Source of the DNA: Bacteroidaceae bacterium
Lineage (GTDB): Bacteria > Bacteroidota > Bacteroidia > Bacteroidales > Barnesiellaceae_A
Assembly (NCBI GenBank): GCA_017531985.1
Contig: JAFXJY010000043.1
Location: forward strand, 1 to 64,000
DNA length: 64,000 nucleotides
Direction of reading: 5' to 3'
Shown here: positions 27,621-36,796 of the stretch, piece after piece
How the letters are laid out: every line of letters begins with the position of its first letter
Numbering within the stretch: the first letter of the stretch is position 1
Notes under the pieces: generated by a model
What the model was told of the DNA's origin: nothing
Seen by the model: the letters and a program-made list of their open reading frames with translations, nothing else
The model's database searches: none
Position numbers and translations under genes: made by a program

Positions 27621-28760
27621 TTATTTAGTGCGTCGTACCGAGCGAACAGGGGCATTGTCACTCGATGATTTCTGAGGTTTGGGTTTCTTGGCCTTGGCAC
27701 CGCTGCGTGATGACCGCGACTTGGTTTTACTTTCGCCATTATCCTCTTTCTCAACCTTGGCTTCACTCTTTTTCACCGAGCGTTTCTTGTCCTCTTTTTT
27801 CTCGACAACATCTTCACTCTCTCCATCAGCATCACTGTCACCGGTCGCAGCTTCTTCAAGAGCAGCTTTTTCCTCGGGAGTAAGCACCCACAACTGCTTA
27901 TCGAAAGCAGCGAGAGTATTCTCTATACTATCTTGTGCATGACGTAGGAGCGAGTCGGTGGGGAACTGCTGCATGAGCGATTGGTTACGCAGGTTGCGAG
28001 TTTTATATATGTCGCCATCATACATCTGCATCTTGAAGTAATCGTCGTAGTTATATTGCAGTACTTGGTTAGCATCTCCGGTAATGATGTATTGCTGAGC
28101 CATGTAAGGACGCAAGTCGTCATATTTGAGCCAGAACATAGGGTAACGCAAAGGCTCTCCACCGAAGTCACCACTGCGGTGCAAAACAGGACAGATAGCC
28201 TCTATCATTACGTCGAACTTAGATGTACCGCGGTTGAAAGCCCATTTTTCTATAATATAATATGATAACACTTCGTAGCAAGGCACATCGCTCTCATCGA
28301 TGGTAAAGAGAGGATTTTTCTCGGTACTACCTTTTTGCTCGGTATATATAATGGAGAAGCGATCAAGCATTTCTCTCACATTGATTTTATATTTTTCAGT
28401 AAACACCTCACGACCATCGAGATACTCATAAGCAGTTATCTTGTTGTCGGCAAGCAGTCGCATGATAATACGGAAGAGGTTTTGTAACTCTTCGGTAGGG
28501 TCCTCGGGGTAATAGAGCGGAAGATTGGCATCCTTGGTAAGATCGAGCTGACGATACACCACTCGCAACCAAGGAATATCCTTCTCGGCAGGCGAATTAG
28601 GCTCATAAAGTCCCTTGGCACGCACCGAAAGATTATTCTCTTTCTCGGTATTCTTTTTTTCGGTATCACGACCGGCACGTCGCACACCTTGTGCATCGGC
28701 AGCGGTAATGGCAAGCATGGCCATTGCAACAGTAACTATGATAGCACGGAACATTTTCAT
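27621..28760 (-). CDS. gldN: Type IX secretion protein GldN/PorN
   Basis: GldN (PorN) is the periplasmic partner that, with lipoprotein GldK, forms a ring under the outer membrane in T9SS. The 379-residue product has a signal peptide ending AADAQG and the conserved domain around RVVYRQLDLTKDANLPLYYP (about residues 65-84). The last ~70 residues form a strongly basic Lys/Ser/Arg-rich tail after EEAATGDSDADGESED. That tail is low complexity and is probably not part of the fold. An ATG at 28793 overlaps the gldM stop (TAATG) and is an alternative start; 28760 gives a more normal signal peptide. It is the last gene of the operon. Confidence 0.9.
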   Translation of the reverse strand: MKMFRAIIVTVAMAMLAITAADAQGVRRAGRDTEKKNTEKENNLSVRAKGLYEPNSPAEKDIPWLRVVYRQLDLTKDANLPLYYPEDPTEELQNLFRIIMRLLADNKITAYEYLDGREVFTEKYKINVREMLDRFSIIYTEQKGSTEKNPLFTIDESDVPCYEVLSYYIIEKWAFNRGTSKFDVMIEAICPVLHRSGDFGGEPLRYPMFWLKYDDLRPYMAQQYIITGDANQVLQYNYDDYFKMQMYDGDIYKTRNLRNQSLMQQFPTDSLLRHAQDSIENTLAAFDKQLWVLTPEEKAALEEAATGDSDADGESEDVVEKKEDKKRSVKKSEAKVEKEDNGESKTKSRSSRSGAKAKKPKPQKSSSDNAPVRSVRRTK

Positions 28761-28792
28761 ATGATAGTTTTTATGCGTTATATCATTATACA

Positions 28793-30361
28793 TTAATTCA
28801 CTATTACCTCAATAGGTGATAAGTCGCGAGTAACACCATCGGGACCTATCGCTTTGATATTGGATATATAGAAGCGTTTACCTCGACTCAGACGATTGAT
28901 AGCATCACTTTGACGTTTAGAGAAATTGGCACCCTCTGACTTCTCGAGCATGGCGTTACCCATCTGATCGAATGTAACAAGTTCGAAACTCAACACATTG
29001 AACGACACATTGACAAGTCCATCATCAATAGCAGCACCCAATGTAGTAGCACCTCGCAACAAGCCTTTTGAGAATGGTTTTCCGCCTTTATAATGCTGTT
29101 CTTGCCCATTGGCATCCTTATAGGGGATATAGGGTGTAGGGTCGGGCAAACGACGTACGCGGAAAGTTGTACTTGCCACTGTTTGCGTATTGCCATCAAC
29201 AGTAGCCGTTACAGTTATAACCGCATCTTCACCGACATTGGTGGGGCGAGCATCCCAAGCATCACCATTACGAGTCAGTGTACCATTGGTCATCGTGGCT
29301 TGTATGGCATTGTTGGGTATACCGGGTACCGATATGCTCACGGGGTTGGAAATACCTGCATACATGACATTCATCATGGTTGCCGATACGGTGGCAGTAG
29401 GCTCTACGACAGTATAGCTTGATGCGAAGTTGTGACGGGTGGTAGTACCATCGCCATGAGGCACTTCAAGATAACCATTAAAGTCAAATACTCCGGTTGA
29501 GTTGCAGAATATCTCGTATAGGCCATTGTTACCTTCGGGCAATTTCTTCCCATTGATATAAATATCGGGAACTTGCGTGGTATCGATAGCCGCCAACACG
29601 ATGTTAGCCGAGTATTTACTACCTCGCATGATATTCTTGGAGTTGGGGATAACAAAGGCATCCAACTTGTTTACACGCACATCGCTGGCATCAATATTGG
29701 TAATGAGTGTATTGAGTGCCAAGTTCTCCACATAGAGAACATCGCTCTGCATCTTGGTAAGGATGGTAACAGCTGCGACTACGGGCATATTCTCAAATAG
29801 TGTAGTTTCCCACACAATGGGATTAATCTGCTCGGTTCGTGAGTTTATCTTTGTCGACAAGCACTCCTCGACGGTCGCTTTCTTGATAGAATCGGGCATA
29901 AGACCGCTTGCATAGGTACGATACTCTTCGATGGCTTTTCGCAACTTGCCTCCATGCTGCATCGAAGGTGACAGCATCACATACGAAGCAGCTTCAAGAT
30001 CGTCTTGGCTCTTGATATTCTTTATATCGGCATCTTTACCATCGGCCTTGCGGACAATAAGATATTTGAGTGAATCAATATAGTTGTACAATTCGCTTGT
30101 TTTTTCACGCAGTTGAATCGACTCATTGTACCACACACCTCCCTTTTCAGGGTTCTGCTCGTTGAAATCGGCCAGTTGCTGATACAGAGCCTCATTGCGG
30201 ACGGCAGCTGTGGTTGTGGAGCGACCCAAACCCTCCTCGACTTGACGAAATCCGTTGAGGACATCGCTCGACACATTGAGTGCCAACATGGCTGTCAAGA
30301 CGATATACATAAGGTTTATCATCTTCTGCCGTGGAGAGAGTTTTGTGCTATTTCCTGCCAT
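28793..30361 (-). CDS. gldM: Type IX secretion protein GldM/PorM
   Basis: GldM (PorM) spans the periplasm as a dimer and, with GldL, forms the proton-driven motor of T9SS. The 522-residue protein has a single N-terminal membrane helix (about 16-33, INLMYIVLTAMLALNV) and a helical bundle (40-220). Three beta-rich domains follow up to VTRDLSPIEVIVN. The length and the NSTKLSPRQKMINLMY start are typical. gldL ends four bases upstream. Confidence 0.95.
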   Translation of the reverse strand: MAGNSTKLSPRQKMINLMYIVLTAMLALNVSSDVLNGFRQVEEGLGRSTTTAAVRNEALYQQLADFNEQNPEKGGVWYNESIQLREKTSELYNYIDSLKYLIVRKADGKDADIKNIKSQDDLEAASYVMLSPSMQHGGKLRKAIEEYRTYASGLMPDSIKKATVEECLSTKINSRTEQINPIVWETTLFENMPVVAAVTILTKMQSDVLYVENLALNTLITNIDASDVRVNKLDAFVIPNSKNIMRGSKYSANIVLAAIDTTQVPDIYINGKKLPEGNNGLYEIFCNSTGVFDFNGYLEVPHGDGTTTRHNFASSYTVVEPTATVSATMMNVMYAGISNPVSISVPGIPNNAIQATMTNGTLTRNGDAWDARPTNVGEDAVITVTATVDGNTQTVASTTFRVRRLPDPTPYIPYKDANGQEQHYKGGKPFSKGLLRGATTLGAAIDDGLVNVSFNVLSFELVTFDQMGNAMLEKSEGANFSKRQSDAINRLSRGKRFYISNIKAIGPDGVTRDLSPIEVIVN

Positions 30362-30365
30362 GGGA

Positions 30366-31409
30366 TTATGCGTTTACGTCGTTGTTATCGGTTGTATTAT
30401 TCTCGGGTCGTGCCTCGGGTGCGGGTTGAATAGGATTGACAGCTGCTCCTCCCATGGGGTTATACATGTTGATGGTCATGGCTGTAATCATCTTTTCATA
30501 TACCGAGTTGAGTTGTTTCATGTATTGAGCCATACGTTCAGTTTCACGACAGTAGCGGTCGCTGTCGCCCATAGCATTTTCATACATGCGACTGATATTC
30601 TTAATACCGGCATTGACACGATCAATGTTGTCGAGCTGCGAACTTACACTCTTCAATTGTATTTCGTATATCGTGTTCAATCCACTGATATTACGATTGA
30701 GAGCCTCCATTTGCTCTACATATCCGGTCGACTGCTCATTTAAGCCATCGGAGTTGGATGTGATAGCTTGACATGAACCGAGAAGGGTATTAGAGACTTG
30801 GGTGAGAGCCTCGGTGGTGGCACGCAATTGCTCCATCTGAGTGGAGATAGCTGCCAATTGTGAGAGATATTGTTGAGTAGCATCGGTCAGCTCGGCCATA
30901 CGCGACAACTGGTCGGCTGCCGCAGCCATCTTCTGTATACTTTCGCTAAGGCTACGCGAATCTTCTTCGCTGAGGTCTATGCCCTCGGGGATGCCCACTG
31001 CACGACGAGCATCACCGGGCGATACTTGATTGTCGCCTATTATCACACCTTCGGATGTACCTGTGCCACCATTGATGATAACAGTACCTCCGTTACCACC
31101 TACAATACCACCACCGCCGCCAAATTGCGGACGGTCTTCCTCATTGCGAGAGGCAAGTACAGGAAACACATCTTCCCAATGGTAGGACTTTCCGGGGTTG
31201 TCGAATGCCGACAAAACGAACATCAACACCTCAGTACCCATACCCAACGACAACAAGAAGTTGCCACCGGGCAAGTGTAAGAGCTTGAACAATGCTCCCC
31301 ATATAACGATTGCAGCACCTATACTATATGCGAAATTGAAGAATCGTTGACCCTTTTCGCTCGACAAAAATTCGCCTATTTTACTTTTATATTTTTTATA
31401 TTTTCCCAT
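30366..31409 (-). CDS. gldL: Type IX secretion motor protein GldL/PorL
   Basis: GldL (PorL) is the inner-membrane partner of GldM and forms a pentamer through which protons flow. The 347-residue protein has two membrane helices (about 28-46 and 51-69); Glu60 in SLGMGTEVLMF sits in the second, where a glutamate is important in characterised GldL. A Gly-rich linker with GGGGGIVGGNGGTVIINGG follows (about 97-115). A long cytoplasmic coiled-coil (about 150-315) and an Asn/Pro-rich tail complete it. It is in the porP-gldK-gldL-gldM-gldN transcript. Confidence 0.93.
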   Translation of the reverse strand: MGKYKKYKSKIGEFLSSEKGQRFFNFAYSIGAAIVIWGALFKLLHLPGGNFLLSLGMGTEVLMFVLSAFDNPGKSYHWEDVFPVLASRNEEDRPQFGGGGGIVGGNGGTVIINGGTGTSEGVIIGDNQVSPGDARRAVGIPEGIDLSEEDSRSLSESIQKMAAAADQLSRMAELTDATQQYLSQLAAISTQMEQLRATTEALTQVSNTLLGSCQAITSNSDGLNEQSTGYVEQMEALNRNISGLNTIYEIQLKSVSSQLDNIDRVNAGIKNISRMYENAMGDSDRYCRETERMAQYMKQLNSVYEKMITAMTINMYNPMGGAAVNPIQPAPEARPENNTTDNNDVNA

Positions 31410-31444
31410 AATCCGGCAAACATCTATGATATTATACTACTCTA

Positions 31445-32866
31445 TTATTTACTTCGTCCGCGAGCAAATCCCACTTGTGTGCGTACACAACGGAAACCGA
31501 TGTAAGAACGTTGTTCGTTCTGATATTCCCACATACGCAAGTCGGAACGTACATAGTGCGATACATCCTTCCACGAACCGCCACGCACTATCTTACGCTT
31601 CATGCGGTAGGGATCCTCCTTGGCAGCATTATACTTATACTCGGGATTCATATCGCTGGTAATGCGACTCAATGCTTCGTTATAAGAGGTTGATGTCCAC
31701 TCCGACACGTTACCTGCCATGTCATACAATCCGAAATCATTGGGTGTGTAAGTTCCTACACGAGCGGTGATAAGGTGTCCGTCGCGTACATAATCGCCAT
31801 CACCGGGCTTAAAGTTGGCATAAAAACAACCTCTGTCATCGACCGACTCGGTTCCTTGCCAGGGGTACATATTCTCACTATCACCCATGCGTGCAGCAAA
31901 TTCCCACTCGGCCTCGGTGGGCAGACGGAACGGCTCTACTATCACAGGATTACTACCGAGCGATGCTCTATAATATTGTGTACGCCATGCACAGAATGCG
32001 TTGGCTTGATCCCACGATACTCCCACTACGGGATAGTCGTTGTAGCCCGAGTGAGCGAAGTACATGCGTACATATGGCTCGTTATAGGCATTGTCGAAGT
32101 CATTAATCCACACTGTTGTGTCAGGGTAGATGTTTACGATGTAAGTGTTGAGGAAATCAAACTCGCTCGACAACTGGCGTGTGATAGTCTCACGTTGTAT
32201 CTTACCTTCATCATCGATAAAGGCAGTATCCTTCGAAATCATGATAATCTCATCATAGTCGACAGGCACATCGGTATTGAGGTTTCGCAACTCGGGGTTG
32301 AGACGGTTGCGACGCTTCGATGCCTCGGTATAATCGTACACTTCATAGCGATAATTGAGTTGCGACACATCGAGTTCCTTGCGACCGGTTATCGGATTGG
32401 TACGATAAACACTCTCTATGGCACGAGCTTCATCCTCATTGGGGTTACGCCAAGGGATAGCCTTGTTCCAGTTCAAATAGGGCTTGATGGGATTGCCATC
32501 CTTGTCCTCTTCAATCTTGAAAACTTCATTACCTCCGTAAGCAGGGTCGGCCAATCGTTCACGAATGATAGAGTCACGCACCCAATATACAAATTGTTTA
32601 TACTTCGAGTTGGTAATCTCGGTTTCGTCCATGTAGAAAGCATCTACCGATATTCCATGAGCATCCTTAGCAACACCCCACAGGCTATCGTTGTGGGCAG
32701 GTCCCATTTCATAAGCACCACGACTGACCAATACCATACCATATGGGGCTGGTTCAGCCCAAGATATTCCGCTCACACCGGTAACCTCACCCGAAGTCTG
32801 CGAACCCGGGGCACAGGCCATCATCAACGCGGCAGCAGCTATCAAGAATAACAAACTTTTTTTCAT
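31445..32866 (-). CDS. gldK: Type IX secretion lipoprotein GldK/PorK
   Basis: GldK (PorK) is an outer-membrane lipoprotein that forms the T9SS ring with GldN. The 473-residue product has lipobox MMAC (Cys18) and a formylglycine-generating-enzyme (FGE-sulfatase) fold. Evidence for the fold includes GAYEMGPAHND, VSVDAFYMDETEITNSKYK-like and LYDMAGNVSEWTSTSYN segments and a final RSYIGFRCVRT. The fold is not expected to be catalytic in GldK. It starts three bases after porP and precedes gldL by 35 bases. Confidence 0.95.
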   Translation of the reverse strand: MKKSLLFLIAAAALMMACAPGSQTSGEVTGVSGISWAEPAPYGMVLVSRGAYEMGPAHNDSLWGVAKDAHGISVDAFYMDETEITNSKYKQFVYWVRDSIIRERLADPAYGGNEVFKIEEDKDGNPIKPYLNWNKAIPWRNPNEDEARAIESVYRTNPITGRKELDVSQLNYRYEVYDYTEASKRRNRLNPELRNLNTDVPVDYDEIIMISKDTAFIDDEGKIQRETITRQLSSEFDFLNTYIVNIYPDTTVWINDFDNAYNEPYVRMYFAHSGYNDYPVVGVSWDQANAFCAWRTQYYRASLGSNPVIVEPFRLPTEAEWEFAARMGDSENMYPWQGTESVDDRGCFYANFKPGDGDYVRDGHLITARVGTYTPNDFGLYDMAGNVSEWTSTSYNEALSRITSDMNPEYKYNAAKEDPYRMKRKIVRGGSWKDVSHYVRSDLRMWEYQNEQRSYIGFRCVRTQVGFARGRSK

Positions 32867-32869
32867 AAC

Positions 32870-33850
32870 TTACAGTATACGAATACTTTTATGTTTGGTT
32901 TTATTTTTATCTGATAAATCTAATTTCATGCTATATCCCACAAATACTTCATGGCTTCCACTACTGGCTTTCAGCACTGCCGAGACAGGCAAGTCGTAAG
33001 AATATCCGAGGATGAATCCCTTAAATTCGCCTCCAATCATGATGGAAACCGCATCGTTCCAACGGTAGCCAAGACCACCCCAGAAGAACTTATTGTAACG
33101 CAAACGCACCGTTGCTTCGGCCGTAAATACGTTCAAGTCGGTCGACACCATCACTGATGGCTGTATTTCATATAACGGATTTTTTAATGGTATATTGCCT
33201 CCTGCCATAAAATAAAATTGTCGAGGCACAAAAAATTCAAACCCATTCTCACTTGCCGAGCCACTACTGTCATCGTAACGAATGGTTGGCTCGGTGAGAT
33301 GCGTAGCTGACAGTCCTACATAGAAACGGGGATGCATATAATAGAGACCGAATGCAGCATCGAAAGCCATACCCGATACTTCGGTTGTGGGAATGTCTTC
33401 ATCTTCGCCCGGTGGCGTGTGGTGATCGCTCGATGGTATCTCGACCTTCGTTCCGTCAAACTTCTGGTCGACCATGCCTAACTGTACACCAAAACAGAGG
33501 AAACTTTTCTTGATTTTGAGTTTGTAAGCATACTGGGCTCCAAATACCATATTGGAGAACAATCCTTCGTTGGTACTACTGAATGCTATACCCACTCCAT
33601 GATGTCCGCCAAGAAAACGTAACGGCATGTCGGCACGCCCCCAGAATGAGGATGGTGCACCTTCAATGCCCACCCATTGCTGACGTGTACCCACCATGAA
33701 GTTAAGTTTATCGCCCTGACCGGCTGCGGCGGCATTGTAGTAGGATGGCACTGCCCAATACTGCGACAACTGTATGTCGGACTGTGCCTGCATCTTCATG
33801 GGGGCTATGCAAGCTATCAATAGGATAATATGTAGAATGTAACGACGCAT
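32870..33850 (-). CDS. porP: T9SS outer-membrane protein PorP/SprF
   Basis: The 326-residue protein has a signal peptide ending MKMQAQS and the PorP/SprF signature DIQLSQYWAVPSYYNAAAAG. A 14-strand-type barrel pattern follows (YALKLGV-like alternating strands such as KSFLCFGVQLGMVDQ and FGLYYMHPRFYVGLSATH). PorP/SprF proteins sit in the outer membrane and bind secreted substrates or the GldK ring. The ATG at 33850 is preferred over an upstream TTG at 33868. It is the first gene of the T9SS operon; a weak TATAATTG -7-like box lies just upstream. Confidence 0.9.
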   Translation of the reverse strand: MRRYILHIILLIACIAPMKMQAQSDIQLSQYWAVPSYYNAAAAGQGDKLNFMVGTRQQWVGIEGAPSSFWGRADMPLRFLGGHHGVGIAFSSTNEGLFSNMVFGAQYAYKLKIKKSFLCFGVQLGMVDQKFDGTKVEIPSSDHHTPPGEDEDIPTTEVSGMAFDAAFGLYYMHPRFYVGLSATHLTEPTIRYDDSSGSASENGFEFFVPRQFYFMAGGNIPLKNPLYEIQPSVMVSTDLNVFTAEATVRLRYNKFFWGGLGYRWNDAVSIMIGGEFKGFILGYSYDLPVSAVLKASSGSHEVFVGYSMKLDLSDKNKTKHKSIRIL

Positions 33851-33931
33851 TTTCGCAGTATATATCAATTATAATAACTGCAAAAAGTCAATTAAATTGT
33901 ATAGACACGGCTATTTTTTTCCTCGAACAAT

Positions 33932-34612
33932 TTAGTATATCCCGAATCTTGGTTTATTTATGCTATCTATCACTTCTTGATTAATTTTTAGCCAAAGTAG
34001 AACATCTGGATCAATAGAATCTTGATTAATAGAATCTTGTCTAATTGGATCGTACAATTTATTTACTTTATCATGTTCTTTATTTATTTGTTTTTCTTCT
34101 ATCAAATGATTAATTCTGCTATATATCATTCCAACAATAATACCTATAATGACTATTAAGCATATAAATATTATTCTTTTTTTTCGGTTTTATATCAGAG
34201 GATAAAACCTGAGAATTATCTATATTGCAAGAGCCAAGTGCTTTTAGAGACTCTATAAGCACTTAGCTCTGTATTTACGCATTGTACGTTGGTAAATAAT
34301 AAATCTAAAAAGATGTTATTCTCTAAACGAAAATCATTAACTAGGTAAGGAATTATTTTTTTGTTGTTTTTTTTGTGCAAAGAGTATCTCTTTTTGAGTC
34401 CATTGCGACGATGCTGAATGATGAGATGCTATAAATACTACAATATGAGAATCGAGAATATTATTAGCTATTTCGGTAATAAAATTAGAAGAACCATATA
34501 GATTCCTATCTATCCAATAAATAATACCTTCTTTATCAAATTCTTTACATAATTTATCAGCAATAACCTTATCTTTTCGAGAGTAACTAATAAAAACATC
34601 ATATTTAGCCAT
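33932..34612 (-). pseudogene. TIR-domain membrane protein broken by three frameshifts
   Basis: An intact start encodes a TIR domain (MAKYDVFISYSRKDK; Glu75 after SSQW at the NADase position). It ends early at 34337. Stepping one base at the A8 run near 34373 restores KKIIPYLVNDFRLENNIFLD, the normal TIR continuation. A second +1 step near 34250 restores the last TIR helix (VLIESLKALGSCNIDNSQ). A third, at the A8 run 34177-34184, restores RIIFICLIVIIGIIVGM, a membrane helix, then a charged tail ending FGIY at 33932. Three steps return to the original frame. The original was therefore probably a ~225-residue TIR protein with a C-terminal membrane anchor. The DNA is visibly AT-richer than its surroundings. 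Sequencing error in the homopolymers cannot be excluded. Confidence 0.75.
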
Positions 34613-34681
34613 ATGTGTAGTTTTTCATAGTTAAACAATAGTTTATTAATCAAAAGATTTAGCTATCTATTATAACATCAA

Positions 34682-35632
34682 TTAAAATGTGATAATAGCT
34701 CGTGCATAATTCGCTACAACATCCTTACAAAAGCTTTTTTTATTACTTGTTTGTATGTTTACACACAAGGCATATTTCTCACCGTCCTCTTCATCTTCAG
34801 TTGAAGACCAATACCACAACCCAGATAATTCATCTCCATTGTTCTTTTGAAGTGCTGCGTTAATTTTATCACAATTATGATGTATCATTAATAATTCTTC
34901 GACAGCAGGTAAGTACCAATCTGCACCTTCGCTACGACACCATTGTAAAGCAGGATATTTATCTAATCCAAATTGTGCTATCATGTTAGAATTAACATAT
35001 CCGTCAAACTCGTTTAATGCTCCAATAAATACTTTTGCTTTGTATTGTAAAAGAGTACACCATGCTATAACAACTTGATGCATGCTTAGCAATTTACCAT
35101 GTTTGCCATTTTCATTTACATCAAATACAACTCCTTGTATACCTTTGTAATCATAATAATCACCAATTTTATAACACGATGTTTCTTGATATGATTCTAT
35201 AATCATTCTTATTCTTTGTTCAACCAACGTATTAACAGTTAATTTTAGATGCTGTCCTCTAAAAACTTCAAAAAAATTATGTTGTTCTAGTGCTTCTCGC
35301 ACCAATGCTGGACATTTTACAGGAAACGTTTTAAATTCGTTGTCGGGATTAATAGGTATTATTTCCTTTCGCAACTTATATGCATATTCAATTTCTTCTC
35401 TTACCATATCATCTTCATTCTCACATCTTTCTAATGATTTCTTAGACAAAATAAAAATAAAGACTTTTGAATTTTCTATTCCTTTCTTTATTTTTTCTCT
35501 CCAAGAGGAATAATTGCAAGACTCCAAATCAATAAAAACAGTAAAGCCATGGTTTTCTAACAAGAATTGTATTTGTCGTGCAATATCCATACCCCCTTCT
35601 CTTCGATAACTAATAAATATGTCGTGTGCCAT
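34682..35632 (-). CDS. TIR-domain protein with C-terminal Lcl/DUF1566-like domain (second of array)
   Basis: The 316-residue soluble protein starts with a TIR domain (about 1-130): AHDIFISYRREGG, an FIDLESC strand, and Glu80 in the VREEIEYA helix where catalytic Glu sits in NAD-cleaving TIRs. After a linker, a domain at about 155-316 reads IGDYYDYKGIQGVVFDVNEN ... WYLPAVEELLMI ... YWSSTEDEE ... YARAIITF. This matches the Lcl C-terminal/DUF1566-like fold (C-type-lectin related), likely a sensing or ligand-binding module. AT-rich DNA suggests acquisition by transfer. It lies 69 bases upstream of the broken TIR gene and 90 bases downstream of its paralogue, all in one direction. Catalytic activity is inferred only. 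Confidence 0.8.
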   Translation of the reverse strand: MAHDIFISYRREGGMDIARQIQFLLENHGFTVFIDLESCNYSSWREKIKKGIENSKVFIFILSKKSLERCENEDDMVREEIEYAYKLRKEIIPINPDNEFKTFPVKCPALVREALEQHNFFEVFRGQHLKLTVNTLVEQRIRMIIESYQETSCYKIGDYYDYKGIQGVVFDVNENGKHGKLLSMHQVVIAWCTLLQYKAKVFIGALNEFDGYVNSNMIAQFGLDKYPALQWCRSEGADWYLPAVEELLMIHHNCDKINAALQKNNGDELSGLWYWSSTEDEEDGEKYALCVNIQTSNKKSFCKDVVANYARAIITF

Positions 35633-35722
35633 AGTATAATATTCTTTTATTTGTTTTATACAATAAATTGATAATAAGTAACTACCTTCCCTCAGAGTTT
35701 GTAAACTTAATAATTTATATAA

Positions 35723-36658
35723 TCAGAAAGAAGTTACTGCCCGAACAAGGTTCTTGGAATTTTTGGTATTATAGAAACCTGATCCTACAATACTGGCTCG
35801 GAGTTCGTTATACTCGGTCGATGTCCAATATCGGGGTTTGGCTTCTGTACTTAATGGCTTGCCATGTTTCTCCAATGTTGCATTGAGTTTATCACGATTG
35901 ATATATATTGTCATCATCTCTTCACAAGCCGGCAAGTACCAGTTTTTTCCCTTGTTTCTGCACCAAACGAAGGCCGGATATTCATGGCTGTCGTTTCTTA
36001 TCATTACATAATTGGTATTGAACATACCATCATTTCTTGATAGGGCATCGGTCATAATTGCCTCTCCATATTGTGAAATTGTACACCATCGGAGTTGCGT
36101 CTCTTCCAGACTGACCACCTTGCCATGATGACCGTCATCGCTTACCTCAAAGACTACTCCTCGCACACCATTATTATCATAATAGTCACCTACTTGATAT
36201 GTTTTTTCATCCACTTCCATAACAAAAGGCGGCTGCGGAACAGCACCCGCAGTCAGATCTATGTCCAACAACTTGGCTACATTGGTAAGTAGGCTGCCAA
36301 AGTTGTCCTCAGGATGGGGGTATGCATCGATCCAATTGAGATTTTTCAGATAGTATTTTTTGGCACCCTTAAAGTCGGAATCGGATATACGGAACGTGAG
36401 TATGGGTTTCTTGTCCTCACTCGCCAACTCTATTTCGCGGTCGACCTGATCCGATATATTAAATTCGTCTGAGAATACAACGACCATCATACGACTCTTT
36501 TCCAGTGCATCGACAATAGCCCTCGCCCACACGACTCCTTTGGGTATGTCGCGATAGGCTACAAAGCAGCGTATCTTATGCTGTTCGAGATAGGCACAGA
36601 TGGCCTCAACTGTCTTTTGGTCCTTGCTGGAATAACTGATAAAAACGTCGTAGATCAT
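35723..36658 (-). CDS. TIR-domain protein with C-terminal Lcl/DUF1566-like domain (first of array)
   Basis: This 311-residue protein is a paralogue of the next gene. Its TIR domain (1-140) contains MIYDVFISYSSKDQK, VAYRDIPKGVVW and Glu75 in DREIELA, and ends with FGSLLTNVAKLLDID. A proline-containing linker leads to the same C-terminal domain: VGDYYDNNGVRGVVFEVSDD ... WYLPACEEMMTI ... RYWTSTEYNE ... LVRAVTSF. Base composition is closer to the chromosome average than that of its two neighbours. The ATG at 36658 is used; a TTG at 36682 would extend it. A TATCTTTG box (minus strand, 36680-36687) is a good -7 element for the array, although the -33 part is weak. It lies downstream of the rho terminator. 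Confidence 0.82.
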   Translation of the reverse strand: MIYDVFISYSSKDQKTVEAICAYLEQHKIRCFVAYRDIPKGVVWARAIVDALEKSRMMVVVFSDEFNISDQVDREIELASEDKKPILTFRISDSDFKGAKKYYLKNLNWIDAYPHPEDNFGSLLTNVAKLLDIDLTAGAVPQPPFVMEVDEKTYQVGDYYDNNGVRGVVFEVSDDGHHGKVVSLEETQLRWCTISQYGEAIMTDALSRNDGMFNTNYVMIRNDSHEYPAFVWCRNKGKNWYLPACEEMMTIYINRDKLNATLEKHGKPLSTEAKPRYWTSTEYNELRASIVGSGFYNTKNSKNLVRAVTSF

Positions 36659-36733
36659 GATTCGGAATATTTCTTTTTGCAAAGATATGATTTTTTTACA
36701 ATTCTCGGTTATCTTTGTTTCAATAAAAAGAGG

Positions 36734-36767
36734 AATCCCACTGTAAGCAATTGCCTACAATGGGATT
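36734..36767 (-). terminator. Terminator of rho
   Basis: A 15 bp stem with two wobbles (36734-36748 with 36753-36767), a four-base loop, and a T-rich exit on the minus strand. It lies about 30 bases after the rho stop and insulates rho from the TIR genes. Confidence 0.8.
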
Positions 36768-36796
36768 GTCTATTATCAGTTTTTATGAAAGAGTTT

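Noticed and set aside
31775-32851. A 358-codon open frame on the plus strand
   Set aside because: It lies wholly antisense to gldK, resembles no protein family, and gldK is certain from its lipobox and FGE-like motifs.
33851-33868. Extended starts using TTG codons (porP 33868, TIR 36682, transporter 40624, ABC 23500)
   Set aside because: In each case an in-frame ATG gives a normal signal peptide or domain start, and in the TIR and transporter cases the extension runs into promoter-like sequence.
34170-34390. Programmed ribosomal frameshifting in the broken TIR gene
   Set aside because: Three separate +1 events would be needed for one protein, and one site has no slippery sequence; inactivation or sequencing error is simpler.
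33932-36658. Thoeris, CBASS or another named TIR defence system
   Set aside because: No ThsA-like SLOG/SIR2 protein, nucleotide cyclase, Argonaute or restriction gene is adjacent; only TIR genes are present.
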